The notes under the pieces are model-generated. The model was not told the DNA's origin. It searched no databases and was given only the letters and a program-made list of their open reading frames with translations. Positions 1 to 11,800 of a stretch of DNA of 64,000 nt are shown piece by piece; within the stretch, counting starts at the first letter, position 1, and each line of letters begins with the position of its first letter. The translations under genes and the position numbers were made by a program. Source of the stretch: Gyrodactylus bullatarudis (Eukaryota; Platyhelminthes; Monogenea; Gyrodactylidea; Gyrodactylidae); NCBI GenBank assembly GCA_012064415.1, contig SSNU01000063.1, positions 1,025,739 to 1,089,738 of the forward strand, read 5' to 3'.

Positions 1-2049
1 ATTTTCACTGCACGATTATTTCTATCCTGAAATGGGTTAGAATCTGGGCTCTTCAGAAGAATTTGAATGATGTATAAAACATATGATCCGAAATCTATCT
101 ATGAACTGGTTGCAATAGAAACAAGGATTTCGTTTTATCGATTTAGAGCCAAAGTCCCATTTTTTCGAACTTTTTTCATTGCCACTTTAAGAGAAAATAA
201 TTTTGGATAAAAATTTAAATAGTTCGAACCAAAAATTCATTTTGAACCTCATTCTCACCCAGAGAAAATGAGATTGAATTTGTTAGAATTGAAAAATCTA
301 TCCCTACTCTCTAGTAATTTTTTCAAGCGTTCCATTTAATTTGACAAAACCAATTGATTGTTAACGTCTGGTCTAATATCGAAAAATTTTGCAATAATTT
401 CGAAAATGACTGTGTTAAAACGAGGTTTAAACAATTTAAGTTAATTGAAAATAGTCCGACTTATCCTGAGTGAGGTTTGCTAAGAAATCAGCCCATTCAA
501 TACCCTTTTATCTTAAACTAAAAAATGGAATTTATATAAAAATAGCAAACTTTTGATAACCAAATTCTATCAAAACTTAGGTCATTATTAGTATTCTCAG
601 CCATGGTCATCTAAACGTTTCGACGGTGATTGTCTTCAAACGCCTTCCTCAGTGGTATGACAAGTTCATCAAGCACAAAGTACCATTTATATATTTTCAG
701 GGGCATACTGAAATATCCTTTGTAAAATTTACATAAAAAGGTGGCATTCGTAGAGAACAGAAAGGGAAAGTTGGAGAGTCACTTCATTACGCTTATCCTA
801 GGACAAAATATATTTTTTTAAATATAACCTAGTTTTATATCAGACACTATGAGGATACTATTTTCTAATTTTTATCTTTCAGGGAAGATATTTCTAAAAC
901 TCATAAAATTTTATCCTTTTGTATCAAACTATTCTCATGATAAAAATATTTATGACTTTATTTCATCAAGAAATAGCTAACATTTTGATCGATACTTATT
1001 ATGACTATAATTGATTAACATTTGAGTTCGCTTGTCTTTTGATTCAGAGAAAAAGGATCTAAGATTAGTAAGAAACTTTGGTAATTATTGTTATTATCAG
1101 CTATTGGTCTAATGACTAACATATTCTTAACATTTACCTCTTCAAAATTGATTCGTTTTAATTGGTTAACATAGTTTGCTGAACTCTTCATCGATACTTG
1201 AACCGAATGGTCCTCCACATAAAGTTGTAACTAAGATGGCTTTTTCTCTTGCAGGCGTCAACTGATATATAGTTTTTCAAGCAAATCCTATATCGAGTGT
1301 GGAATAATATTTAATAAATCTTGATTAGGGAACAGTTTTCGACGATTTTAAATTTATGAAATTCCGGTTATACTAATGAACATGCAATGAGAGATCGCTA
1401 CTTTCACTTCTAATGAATGGTACTGGCATAAATTTTTGGTCCCAAATAAACTCAATTTAGCTCTTCCCGTTCTATTGATTAAGAAGTTAATGCTTTTATC
1501 AAACCCCTTATTATTAAGAAATGATATTTAAGTGAAATCAAATCAATTTCACCTGCTGTATTTTTCATACTTTTTATATTCTAGATTAATAAAATCTAAT
1601 CGGATAAAAATAATTTCTACATTAGAAAAATAAAGTAATCAATCCCAATTTAAAACAAGATTAGTTTAAGCAAATCATTAATTTTGAAACAAGTGTTAAA
1701 AATTCTCAATTATATTCTACAAGTAAGTTTTAGTTTCATCTGGATTTTAAATAAATTACAAGTTTAGTGTGACTTATTGTATTAATAAAACAGTTTATTA
1801 TGAGTACTTTTTTACTAAAGAATTTTTAGTAGTATATTTTGATAAAATTTATTGAGTAGAAATCTAGACAAATCCAATTTAAAATTTCGTTCAATTTCAG
1901 TATTGCATTAAAATTGTATTATGAAAATCTTTTAGCCAATCATATTGACTCTGGAGGAAAAACAAATGAGCTTTATTTGTGAAACAAATCTAGATTATAT
2001 CATTCAAGTTAAAAATTCATTCAAAGGAAAAAAATGAAGCTCAGTAACT
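1..2049. other. Non-coding, AT-rich, repeat debris
   Basis: I see no convincing exon here. The stretch around 140-200 resembles the core of the palindromic MITE family that is best preserved at 57704-58378 (shared run near 'cccattttttcgaac'), so at least part is old transposon debris. The 67-codon minus-strand open frame at 1015-1218 has no recognisable domain and no supporting splice or poly(A) context. Confidence 0.5.
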
Positions 2050-2436
2050 ATGGGTTTTATTGATTATCATTATGATGGACGCGATCAAGATGTAGTTGAA
2101 TCAAGGTTCTCTATATACAATAACACAAATGATACGAACATCAATGAAAATAATCCAAATCGGATTTACATTATACTTTTGATTGCATTTTTGACAGGAG
2201 TTTTATCGATACTATCCTTGGCCCTTGTCCTACCGCCAATAATAAAGCTATTTTTATATACTTATAAAAAGTTTACGCAACATTTGGGAAAGGAAGCAGC
2301 AGAACAAGAGTTTCTTAAAGAGGGAGATGATTATAAATTGACTATGACAGAATTTAAGAGAGACACCACAAATAGTGTTATTCATACAAATTTGTGCGCC
2401 ACAAATGGAATTATAATTGGAGATGGCCCTATCTGA
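2050..2436 (+). CDS. Small single-pass membrane protein, unknown function
   Basis: This is a single-exon open frame of 128 codons starting at ATG 2050, with an in-frame stop just upstream (2035). Roughly residues 38-63 form a long hydrophobic segment followed by a Lys/Tyr-rich stretch (LYTYKK), as expected for a transmembrane helix with a cytoplasmic basic flank. The N-terminal third is acidic and Asn-rich, with possible N-glycosylation sites (NNT, NDT). There is no signal peptide, so it would be a single-pass or tail-anchored type protein. An AATAAA signal lies 30 bp after the stop, which supports a real transcript. I do not recognise the family. It could also be the last exon of a longer gene: 'ctcag' at 2040-2044 could act as a splice acceptor. 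Confidence 0.45.
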   Translation: MGFIDYHYDGRDQDVVESRFSIYNNTNDTNINENNPNRIYIILLIAFLTGVLSILSLALVLPPIIKLFLYTYKKFTQHLGKEAAEQEFLKEGDDYKLTMTEFKRDTTNSVIHTNLCATNGIIIGDGPI

Positions 2437-2465
2437 TTCCAACTATTCTATTTTATATTTTTTTT

Positions 2466-2471
2466 AATAAA
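2466..2471 (+). terminator. Poly(A) signal AATAAA
   Basis: A canonical AATAAA lies 30 bp downstream of the stop of the small membrane-protein gene, within a T-rich tract. Confidence 0.5.
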
Positions 2472-3007
2472 TCTAAAAATTTAATTTCACTATTGTATTG
2501 CATGAGTCTGTGGTCAGGAATCACTGATCACAAAATCTGTTGAAAAAATACAAAAGTTTCCATTTTAATAATAGCTGTAATACTATTCAGTTTTATTTTA
2601 ATTGGGTTCGATTCGAACTATTCGAACTTGGTGTTGGAAATTCAGGAGTCTAGATTCTGCCAGATTCATTCTGGACCAGATGTAAAATTTCCCAACTTCA
2701 TATTAACCAACTTTATGTAAATTTTATTTTAGGGTGTATCTATAGACATTCATAGTAAAAAAAATTAATTAATTAATTGAGAATTTTTAGAATTTTCTAA
2801 AGCAAATTTTTTATTTAAAAGTCCTAATATTGAATAATATTCAATGAATATGTTATAATAAATCCATGCTTTGCTCAAGGTTTTACCCAAATAAAAATAA
2901 AAATTTTAAACATTTTTCATTAAATTTAAAATAATTTTTAATCGATAAAATTTGTCACAAATGAGTAACTCATTTTATTATATACAGTTTACACTGTGTT
3001 TACTCTA
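2472..3007. other. Intergenic, MITE fragment
   Basis: No gene is seen. Near 2690-2715 the sequence 'cccaacttcatattaacc' matches the terminal arm of the palindromic MITE family at 57704-58378, so a single-arm relic lies here. The rest is A/T runs up to the left end of the Tc1-type element. Confidence 0.45.
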
Positions 3008-3220
3008 TAGTGGTGGCCAAAAAAAAGTTTTCACTTAAAAAACTTGTTGTTGTTTGGTTATTTTAAATGATATTTAGTTGCAAAATAGTTCATTCGGTTG
3101 AGCAATATATGCAAATATCTAATATAGTCATTTTTTTTCGATTTGATTCATTCATAAATACAAAATTAAGAAATTACCGTTTTCATTGAAATTTATATTG
3201 ACAAAATAAAGTTTTCACTT
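3008..3220 (+). repeat. Left inverted-repeat arm of Tc1-type element
   Basis: This arm is the reverse complement of 4331-4544 with only a few differences (A/T-run lengths and a handful of substitutions). The motif AGTTTTCACTT occurs at about 3026-3036 and again at 3210-3220. Confidence 0.92.
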
Positions 3221-3335
3221 TTTAAACTTTCTACTTCTTGTTTGTGAGAAGATTTTTGAATTAGGAAAATTAATTCGCTGATCAGATATTTATTTGCAAG
3301 TATTCTTACATTAATTATTCTGAAACAAATTCAAA

Positions 3336-4331
3336 ATGCAAATCGAAAGACCGAAGAATTCAAAACTAAGCAATTTTGAAAAAGAATTGGCGTCATCACT
3401 GAAATCAAAGGGTATCAGCCACCGTATGATTGCCAAAGAAATAGGATGTTCTTCAACAACCATAAACAACTTATTTTCTTCGAGAAAATCCAATCGAAAA
3501 AGAGGTCGAAAACGTATAATTCCTAATTCTCTTAAAAAAATAATCAGGTTGATGGCTGTCAACGGGAGAAAAACGACCACACAAATAAAACAACAGTTTA
3601 ATTTGAAAGCTAGCAATCGAACGATTCGTCGATTCTTAAAAAATGAACAAAATTTATATTGGGGAAAACCAAAACTGACTCCTAAATTATGTGAGAATGA
3701 TAAAATTTCTCGTAAAGACTGGGCTTGCAAGAAAATTATCGAAAATCAAAATTGGGGAAAGGTAATCTTTTCTGATGAGAAGAAGTTCAACTTGGATGGG
3801 CCAGACGGTCTCAGTGTATGTTGGATTGACAAATCTGTACCTAAGCCAACCAGGATTAAGAGAGGATTTGGTGGAGGAACTGTAATGGTATGGGGTTTTA
3901 TAACAAACGAAAATGTTGGCCGTTTGGTTGTTGTTGATCATAAACTTGATTCAAATTTCTATCAAAAAGTTTTAGAAGAGAGTATTCTACCTTTTAAAGA
4001 GGAGCTCGTGAATTCAAATTTAATTTTTCAACAGGATAACGCCCCTTGTCATCGATCAATTTCTACCAAAAGTTGGTTTCGAGAACACGGAATCATTTTG
4101 CTTGAATGGCCATCTAGAAGTCCAGATTTGAACCCAATTGAAAATCTCTGGGGAATTCTAGCTCAAAATGTCTATGCAAATGGTAGACAGTTTAGTAATA
4201 AAGATGAATTAATAAAGTGCATATTTAGAGAGTGGAATTTAATAGAGAGAGAAACTATTATAAATCTCTATAGATCTATGCCAAAAAGATGCTTATCAGT
4301 GGTTCAAAATGATGGAGATTTCACTAAATAA
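3336..4331 (+). CDS. Tc1/Tc3-type transposase, intact
   Basis: This 331-residue transposase catalyses cut-and-paste transposition of its own element. The N-terminus (residues 12-50) is a helix-turn-helix with the pattern expected for Tc3-type paired domains, followed by a GRKR basic hook near 57-60 and a second DNA-binding helix region to about residue 110. The catalytic triad is D147 (in SDEKKF), D234 (in QQDNAPCH) and E269 (in SPDLNPIENLWG). D234 and E269 are separated by 34 residues, the DD34E signature of the Tc1 family. NLDGPDG after the first Asp is typical of the Tc3 branch. The frame has no stop or shift, and family proteins are usually about 330-345 residues, so the copy looks full length. 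The stop codon sits at the inner edge of the right inverted repeat. Confidence 0.95.
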   Translation: MQIERPKNSKLSNFEKELASSLKSKGISHRMIAKEIGCSSTTINNLFSSRKSNRKRGRKRIIPNSLKKIIRLMAVNGRKTTTQIKQQFNLKASNRTIRRFLKNEQNLYWGKPKLTPKLCENDKISRKDWACKKIIENQNWGKVIFSDEKKFNLDGPDGLSVCWIDKSVPKPTRIKRGFGGGTVMVWGFITNENVGRLVVVDHKLDSNFYQKVLEESILPFKEELVNSNLIFQQDNAPCHRSISTKSWFREHGIILLEWPSRSPDLNPIENLWGILAQNVYANGRQFSNKDELIKCIFREWNLIERETIINLYRSMPKRCLSVVQNDGDFTK

Positions 4332-4544
4332 AAGTGAAAACTTTATTTTGTCAATATAAATTTCAATGAAAACGGTAATTTCTTAATTTTGTATTTATGA
4401 ATGAATCAAATCGAAAAAAAATTACTATATTAGATATTTGCATATATTGCTCAACCGAATGAACTATTTTGCAACTAAATATCATTTAAAATAACCAAAC
4501 AACAACAAGTTTTTAAAGTGAAAACTTTTTTTTGGCCACCACTA
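4331..4544 (-). repeat. Right inverted-repeat arm of Tc1-type element
   Basis: This arm is the mirror of the left arm and ends GGCCACCACTA followed by TA at 4545-4546. It starts at the transposase stop codon. Confidence 0.92.
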
Positions 4545-4846
4545 TATTATGTATTAATTATGATTATTAATGTCCAAATGTTGTTAATACAGTTTTTCAA
4601 TTTATATTTAGTATAATATACTAAAAGGTGGGTACTGTTTATATTCTTTATTTCATCACTACTCTGGAGTAATTATAATATGTTAATTCGAAAAATTATA
4701 TATAAATTTAAATATTGCATTTAAATTAATGTTATTTGAATGAAATTGCCACCAAGGAAAATTTTTAAACTTTTTCTAAATGAGAAGTGTTTGTTTTATT
4801 GATTACAGTTAAAAAGTTTGTATTTATAAAATTTATAAGGAAATCG

Positions 4847-6311
4847 ATGAAACGTAGGAAAGTAACAAAAGAGACTCAAAATAAGATTAAAGTATACAAA
4901 AATAGTTATAGCCTATATTTGGAATACATTCCAATTGAAATGCAGGAGCTAATTCTTCATAATCTCACAAGTAAGGCGTAAGTTTCTAATACTGAGTTTT
5001 TGATCTATACAACCTTTCAAAAGCTAACAAGTTCTATCACGAATGTGTTTTCATGTATAGTATGTCGAAGAGAGGGAAGAGGAATATATTTTTCGATATT
5101 CACTCCAGAAGAAGCCCTGATAGTCAAAAATGGAATGATTACCAGAAAATGGGGAATTTTTATCGTTATCTACTATCTAACGCCCCATTCATTGGCTGGA
5201 TGGATTTCCTTATTAGTATATTCAATGAATTTGTTTGTAACTCGATTCAGTGTAAAGTTTTTAATGAAGAAAAGGAAAACTGCTATTCGATATTTTTATT
5301 TGGTTTCTTCTTGAAGGGCTTTGTATCAGACTGGAATAGAGAAATGCTCATATTTTTATTTGAGGAGTTTTGCCAATTTTGCTTCAATGAGAATTTTATT
5401 TCCAAGTTGCTTAAAATATTATGTCAGGATCCAGGTACAGACCAAAATGTAGAGAAGAAGATACGGCTCTTCTTCCATAGCATATTTTTTGATCCTTGGA
5501 ATCAAGATTTTACTGAAAACAATTCTAATATAGACTTTGAAAAAATTGTCAGTAATGATAGTACGGACGAAGTATTTTTTATTAATCTTTTACTTGGTAA
5601 ATTTCCGTACTTTCATCAAGCCAAGTTACTCTTCATCTTATTTGGACCTTGTTACAGAGGAAAAATTGCCTGGAACATCATGTGTTGTCACACTGCAGCA
5701 AATATACATCAATTGAAAAACACTTTTAGTAAATTTGGCTATATCTTCTCAACAATCATCGAAAAGAAGAACTTTATTAAGTCAGATCCTTTTCATTGGA
5801 AGTCTATATCAGATGCAATTCAGGTATTTGATGAAATTATATGTCTACCAAATGATTGGCTTGTTGAAAATGTCGCATGTCTACTGTATACAATGAGTAT
5901 TTCAATTTATATTTCTTTAATCTTTTTAGATTTAGAGTTGGCTGAAAAAATCCTAATACACAAGATTAATAAAAATCAACTTGATGAAGTTGTCAGCATA
6001 TTAGCTTCCCTTAGCCTAATAAAGGTTAAATTAAATGAAAACCTAGACAATGTTATGAAGCTGTTAAGAGAAATATTGAAAAACTTGAAGAAAAACGATG
6101 TCAAAAAAAGGTTTTTGGACACGCTTTCTTACTCGTTTCATTTCGTCATTCTTGAGCTCTGTGATACAGATGCCATGGGTAAGCAATAAAGTCGAGAAAT
6201 AACTTGTTTTCAGAGGACAGAAAAGACGATATACTGATGATATTAAAGACTCAAAGTGAATTTAACCGTGCCTTGTTAATGGAATTTCATCACTTGATAT
6301 ATAACCAATAA
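4847..6311 (+). CDS. FBXO47: F-box only protein 47 orthologue (FBXO47)
   Basis: F-box proteins are the substrate adaptors of SCF ubiquitin ligases. FBXO47 (PROM-1 in C. elegans) is known for a role in meiotic prophase and homologue pairing. My model has three exons, 4847-4970, 4997-6178 and 6214-6311, giving 467 codons plus stop (human is about 450). The F-box straddles intron 1: YIPIEMQELILHNL, then IFDLYNLSKANKFYHE, matching the LPLEIFQIIL...LS pattern. Diagnostic downstream blocks include PGT..NVEKKIRLFFHSIF.DPW, QAKLLFILFGP and CLPNDWLVEN, spaced as in the vertebrate protein. The two introns are only 26 nt (4971-4996) and 35 nt (6179-6213). The stop codon TAA lies inside an AATAAA (6307-6312), so the 3' UTR is probably very short. 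A GTG frame upstream of 4847 exists, but ATG 4847 is the first Met. The gene converges on SRPRA, with 130 bp between stop codons. Confidence 0.87.
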
Positions 6312-6312
6312 A
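6307..6312 (+). terminator. Poly(A) signal overlapping the FBXO47 stop codon
   Basis: AATAAA at 6307-6312 contains the TAA stop (6309-6311) of the FBXO47 model. This is the closest possible placing of a polyadenylation signal. Confidence 0.45.
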
Positions 6313-6441
6313 ATTTTAAAGAATTCTATCAAGTTTTTAATAAAAATACAGTTTATATTATTAAATCAGTCTCAAATAAATCTTAGAATAGATTGAATTT
6401 ATAAATTATTAGGATTATTCCAAGAAAATTACAAGTCATTT

Positions 6442-8587
6442 TCACTTGAGAAGAGATTTCACAATTGTAGGAACTGATAAATGACGAAGATCTTCGTATG
6501 TTTGACCAGTTCCAACAAAAACTATTGGTTGACCTGAAATGTATGCCATTGAAATTGCCGCACCAACTTTGTCATCGACAGTATCAAATTTAGTCAAGAC
6601 GATGCCATCAATGCCACGTGGTTTGTCAGAATGACTGTGATCTGCTAGAGATTGATTGAACTTTTTAAGTTGATCGACAGCTTCGTTACCTACCAGGGCT
6701 TCCCCAACGAATAAGCAAAGATCAGGATTGTTAACATTTATTAACTATAAATAGAAATAAATGATTATGTGAGAGTAAGAATTATTTATAAAGAAACATG
6801 AAATTGATACTTACTTTAGCCAAGGCTTTCATCAAAGGTTCATTGTCTTGCATTCTACCAGCTGTATCGACCAATACAACATCAAATTTATTTTCTCTAG
6901 CTAAAGGAAAAATTCATCAAACTATTAGGAAATTCAAATATATTGAATGGAAAATTTATCTCACCATAATTAATTGCTGAGCTGGCAATACCAGAAGCAT
7001 CTTTACCGTAACCTTTTTCATACAATTCAACCATTGGTTTATTTCCATTCAATTTTTCAGGTGGATGAATGTAATTTAATTTTTTAACATGTGTTCTCAA
7101 CTGTTCAACAGCTCCACTTCTAAATGTATCACAGGCTGCAATGAGGACTCTGAAATTTTTTTCGTTTAACCAAAAACAAATTTTAGCTAAATTAGTTGAC
7201 TTTCCGACGCCATTAACTCCACAAAATACGACAGAATATGGCCTATTTTGAGATTTACAATTTATAATATCACGAAGGATATCAACGCGACGAGACGATG
7301 TCAAAAGTCGAACACATGATTCTTCCATAGCAGTTTTAACACGACTTGTAAGGCGTTCGAATGTTCCCAATTGTAAGCCAACCAATTTATTTGTAACTAC
7401 TTCACACATTTGAGTTGCAATCTCTCCGGCAACGTTTTTTCCGACAAGTCTTTCTTTCAATTCTTCCATACAAGGCTTCAATTGCTCTTTTGTTATAGGT
7501 CCTGAATTGCCAGTGACATTTTTAAGGTATTTAGATACAATACTAAAGCCAGAAATTGATCCTTTGTTAGTTTGTTTAGAGCCGTTATCCTTATAAAATC
7601 ATTAAAATTTAACATGATAATTTACATGATCTTACTTACTAACGAATTTTCATCGAAATCTTCTTCAATATCAGACACTTCCACGTCACGAAGATCGCCT
7701 TTCATTTTGTATTTTAAGGATTCGAGTTGTTCAATTTCTTTCTGACTCAAACTAAATGTGTCTTTCTCATTAAGATTAGAAGGTTTTGAAGAAAAATCCA
7801 GAGCCTCAGCTTCCTCTCCAACAGCTCCAGTGTCCCATTTTCTCATGACTTTTCCCTTTTTAGGTTCTTTTTTAGGGGTTTCATTGAGATTTCCATTTTT
7901 GTTCGATGACTTTCGAAACTTTTCATTGAGTTTTTTGATATTCTTCTCTATATCGGAATTGTTTAAATCATCTTTTTCCTCATAATTTTCGTTTATCACA
8001 GGTTGCTTTACAGGCGCCTTTTGTTTGGGTTTCTGCTTAACTTCTTGATTATTTAATATCATAGATGAGACTGTCTTTTGTGATTTTTCTGTCTCCTCAA
8101 ACTTGCGCATTGTTCTAAATTGGAATATTTTCAAGAAACAAAATAGAATCTATTGAAATATAAACCAACTTTCCGGATTTGGATTTTTCCTTATGTTCTT
8201 TTTCACATTGCATTAAAACTTCTGAAATCTTTTCTTCACAGTTGAAACTCTTGATAAAATTTTGCGATAATATCTCATTCTTGTAGGCATCCCTGAATTC
8301 AATCGCAGCAGCAGATAGAAATTTATCAATAAAACTAAGTTGTAATATCTTCTGGTATCCAACAATATATAGAAGATCGAACTCATTGTCTAAATGATAT
8401 TGGATAGCATTATTTTGAGAAATATACGGATTTGGTGAGCAATCCTTGTAATAAATTAATTTTAAGTTACCGATTTAACATAGGAACAAATAAATGTGTT
8501 GACAAGAGAACGAATATTGTCACAAGAATTTTGCATACATAATAGTACGATGCCACCCTTAGTCATAATGACGAAAAAGTCTAACAT
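6442..8587 (-). CDS. SRPRA: Signal recognition particle receptor subunit alpha (docking protein)
   Basis: SRPRA is the ER-membrane GTPase that docks SRP-ribosome complexes for co-translational translocation. Six exons on the minus strand (8587-8471, 8444-8170, 8114-7640, 7589-6965, 6900-6815, 6744-6442) sum to 626 codons plus stop; human has 638. In order they show the N-terminal SRX domain that binds SRPRB ([12 protein letters not shown], then [18 protein letters not shown]), a charged Lys/Glu-rich linker, a helical N domain ([12 protein letters not shown]), and the SRP-type GTPase G domain. The G domain has P-loop [40 protein letters not shown], and the C-terminal GTGQTYEDL motif. I chose the start at MLDFF because it coincides with the universally conserved N-terminus, although two in-frame ATGs lie upstream. 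Intron 1 (8445-8470) is only 26 nt; the others are 50-70 nt. Intron 2 has a weak GTTGGT donor. Confidence 0.95.
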
Positions 8588-8804
8588 TCCTATCTTAGAC
8601 GTCATTTTGTTCAAATTATTGTAATCTAATGATGAATTAAAACACGATAATAATTGTATCAATTCAATAGTTTGTTTAAAATTATCCGATCAGACTCATT
8701 CAAATCTTGAATTTTGCTGTGTAACTGCTTAAATGTGCATAGATTCCATAATTCAGCCAGAATGTAATACATTGGATATTTTATCAGAAAATTTTTGTTG
8801 AAAT
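8588..8804. promoter_or_regulatory. Shared divergent promoter region
   Basis: Only 217 bp separate the start codons of SRPRA (minus) and the Ig receptor (plus), so both 5' UTRs and core promoters must lie in this interval or overlap each other's first exons. It is AT-rich and I see no clear TATA box or other named element. Confidence 0.5.
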
Positions 8805-11800
8805 ATGGAAAATTTGATTTCGATCAGAAGGCTCTCTATATTTATATTCTACTTATTTGGAATATTTCAATGCTACATTCATAAACCCGAACCAATAATA
8901 CAACCTGGTAAGACTGGTCAAGATGTATTTTTCGTTTGTCAAATATCTTCTGAACTTAAAAAAATTGGTCTTCTTATTCCTCAAGAAGATATTATCGGTT
9001 TCATTTGGAAAATGAATAAACGAGTTATCATACAAAATACCGATGGTATTCCTGTAATATCTGATCTATATTCTAGTGAGTTTTCTATTTATTAATAATC
9101 AATGATTCTGAATCATTTAATAAAAATGTCAAAATTATAACCGATAAAAAATGTCCTTATCAAATTTAGTTGGTTAAAATTAAATAAATTTGACTAAAAT
9201 TACAAGTTGAAGTTCTAATTTAGAACAGTAATCATTTTTCGCTGGAAAACTTTTAAAATTATGTATGAAGCAAGATTATTGAAAAAAAACAATAAAATAA
9301 GTAATTATAAACTATTAATTAAACTCAAGGGGCAAAATTTTGAGCATTTTCTGGCAAAATAATTGCAAAGATAAATCTGCCAATAAGAACTAAGAATATG
9401 AATTTTTTGTTTTTAAGTATTTTAGATAATTAACTAATTGTTATTCGGGGTTTTGGGGACGAGGGATAAGTGCTCAAGTCTTTTAGTATTTCTAATTGGA
9501 TGTGGAGAAGTCATACATCTCGCCTTAGAGATAAGAATCAGCGTGTATCTAATTTATAAGCTAGTAAAGAAAAAATCCAAACATGTATGGTAGGCATAGA
9601 CGCGTTTCGTCTTTATTGAGACTCTTCAGTATACCGTAGCCGAGAATCGAAAAGACTTGAGCACTTATCCCTCGTCATCAATACCCCTAATAAGAACTTT
9701 ATCTCAAATAATATCTGGAATGAGTTAGCCAAAGAGGGGGATGTCATGTTTTTATAGCAAAATTTTCTTGTTTACAGAAAGCTAAGAATAGAAAGAATGA
9801 TACCGATTCGTATTGAAAAAACACCAAAACTCTTCAATAAATAGTAACAGTGAAGAGAAAGGTGAAAAACTCACATAAATAAAAGCTAATTCAAAGCTAA
9901 TATACTTTATTCTCATGATGTGTGATTGCCGAAAAAAGGGGGTCTTTAGAACTTTTTACCCTAGGAGATGATGACGTCATCCAACATTAGTCTTGAATGG
10001 GAAAAATGAAAAAAACTTGAATCCAAAACTTTTTACAAAAATCTCGTCTTTGAACCTTTATATATCTTAGATGAAATAATATTTTAGCCCTAAATTTAAG
10101 GAACCTAGATAAATTTTTATTCTGTGTCGATTGGTGCTAATTTCATGATGATTGAACGAAAAAAATTTAACTTTGTTTTGGCTAAAGCAAAAATGGTTAA
10201 GCAAAATGTCAACTGGTTTCTGAAAAAAAAAAAAAAATGCATACTCCTACTCATAAGTAATCAGGCAAAAAAGTCCTTACCGCCCGGTTTAACTCTAATA
10301 CATTTTTAGGAAGTTTAGTGTATATACATTTATTATATGTTATACTCTTCTAAAGATTTCATTCTTAAAAATTAAATGTCACTTAAATTTATGTTTTCTC
10401 GAATCTCTTTGATAATCCAAATTGGATTTTCCCTATTCAACCAACATAATAGTTTTACATTGTAAATTGTTTTTAACATTAAGTGGCTGATTTTTCTGGC
10501 TATCAAGCTTAATTTAAATTACTCTTTAGCTAAATAATACTATTTATTAAATACCATGGGAAAAGAATTTTCTACTATCTAGAAAACTGCGCAATGATAT
10601 AGTTAAATTTTAAATAATTCCATCACCCACAAATTTTATTAAGGCTACTTTTTAATTAAGAATATTGTCCTATTATAGTAAACAATAGATATTAGAATTG
10701 AATTCTTTTTTTTTGAATTGTAACCTGTGAACCAAGTTTGATTTGTATAAAATTAGACAGTAATCTAAAATCTTTTATGAATTTCCATAAAATTCGAAAA
10801 AATAATCTTTTTTTATTCCTGGTTATCTTACTTAGTCATTAGCCAATAGGAACTAAAATTAATCGAAAATACTTTGAATTTTGTTGAAAAGTTTAAAAGA
10901 GGCATTAAATTGTAATTATATCTCTCAATGGATTATTTAATAAATAATATTTATCCTTAAAAGTTTAACAAAGAAGAATTAAAAATTACGATCGTTCATT
11001 CAATAAATTCCTTTTTGCCGACTTTTTCGCAGAAAAATATTATTAAGCCTTGATAATTCTACTACTGAGTTAGTCACGTCACCATCGATAAAGAGAACGC
11101 ATGAGAAATAGCTTTTGGCTTATTGAATATTTGAAAAGGATTTTTTATCACAAAAATACATACATTATAACTAGTTAGGTAACCATTAGTTATTTTTGGA
11201 AAAGAAAGTTTTGATATTTTACTGAATCTGGAAGAGGATATAAAAAACAAGCGTCTCAAAAGATATCACCCAAGAAAACTGTCATTTTTAATATTATTAA
11301 TATAAATTTTCTAAAAGATAGACTTAAAAGAGGCTTCTACTATCTTCTTCTCTTTCTCTATTTTTCCACTTCATTATCAAATATGATTGATGCTATTTTT
11401 AATTAATGAGAATTCGTATAATTTGATGAATTATTCATACTTAATTTCTCATATAGAATACTGTGCTTTAAAAAATATAAATGCACTATCAAATGATAAT
11501 AGGTATGATTATTATTCATGATTAGAGCATCAAAAAGAGTATGACCTAAAAAACTCATTTATAAAGCTGTTCTGGAAATAGTCTTCGCCTTAGATTTGAT
11601 GCTGACGTTAAAAATATGATTTTCTTAGCTATTTTTTTATTTCGAACCAAATAAATGATATCTCAGAAAGAGGGATAGATAAAGATCAATTTGAGAAGAA
11701 AAAATAATTTTTTCCGATCAAGATCAGATCTCAGATCCTGGATCAAAAACAGGGTTGAAAAAATATTTTAAAATAAATTCATCACAAAAAGTTTATCTGA

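Larger units (their letters stand above)
3008..4544 (+). mobile_element. Complete Tc1/mariner (Tc3-like) DNA transposon
   Basis: This 1.54-kb element is bounded by near-perfect terminal inverted repeats of about 213 bp (3008-3220 and 4331-4544). It begins TAGTGGTGGCC and ends GGCCACCACTA, and a TA lies on each side (3006-3007 and 4545-4546), the usual Tc1/mariner target duplication. Each arm carries the motif AGTTTTCACTT twice, once near the outer end and once at the inner end, which is an IR/DR arrangement of paired transposase-binding sites. One intact transposase gene fills the centre. The nearly identical arms and open frame indicate a recent, possibly active copy. Confidence 0.95.

Noticed and set aside
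3311..3941. Minus-strand open frames inside the Tc1-type transposase
   Set aside because: They overlap a well-supported DD34E transposase on the plus strand and have no recognisable domains.
4787..4846. GTG-initiated extension at the start of FBXO47
   Set aside because: GTG starts are not expected for animal nuclear genes, and the extension has no conserved motif; ATG 4847 is adequate.
8588..8662. Upstream in-frame ATGs for SRPRA (MIQLL and MTSKIG)
   Set aside because: The conserved protein family begins at MLDFF, so the internal ATG at 8587 is the better start; the longer forms remain possible but unsupported.
10124..10309. 61-codon plus-strand open frame in intron 1 of the receptor
   Set aside because: Lys/Asn-rich composition from A-runs, no domain, no splice or poly(A) context.
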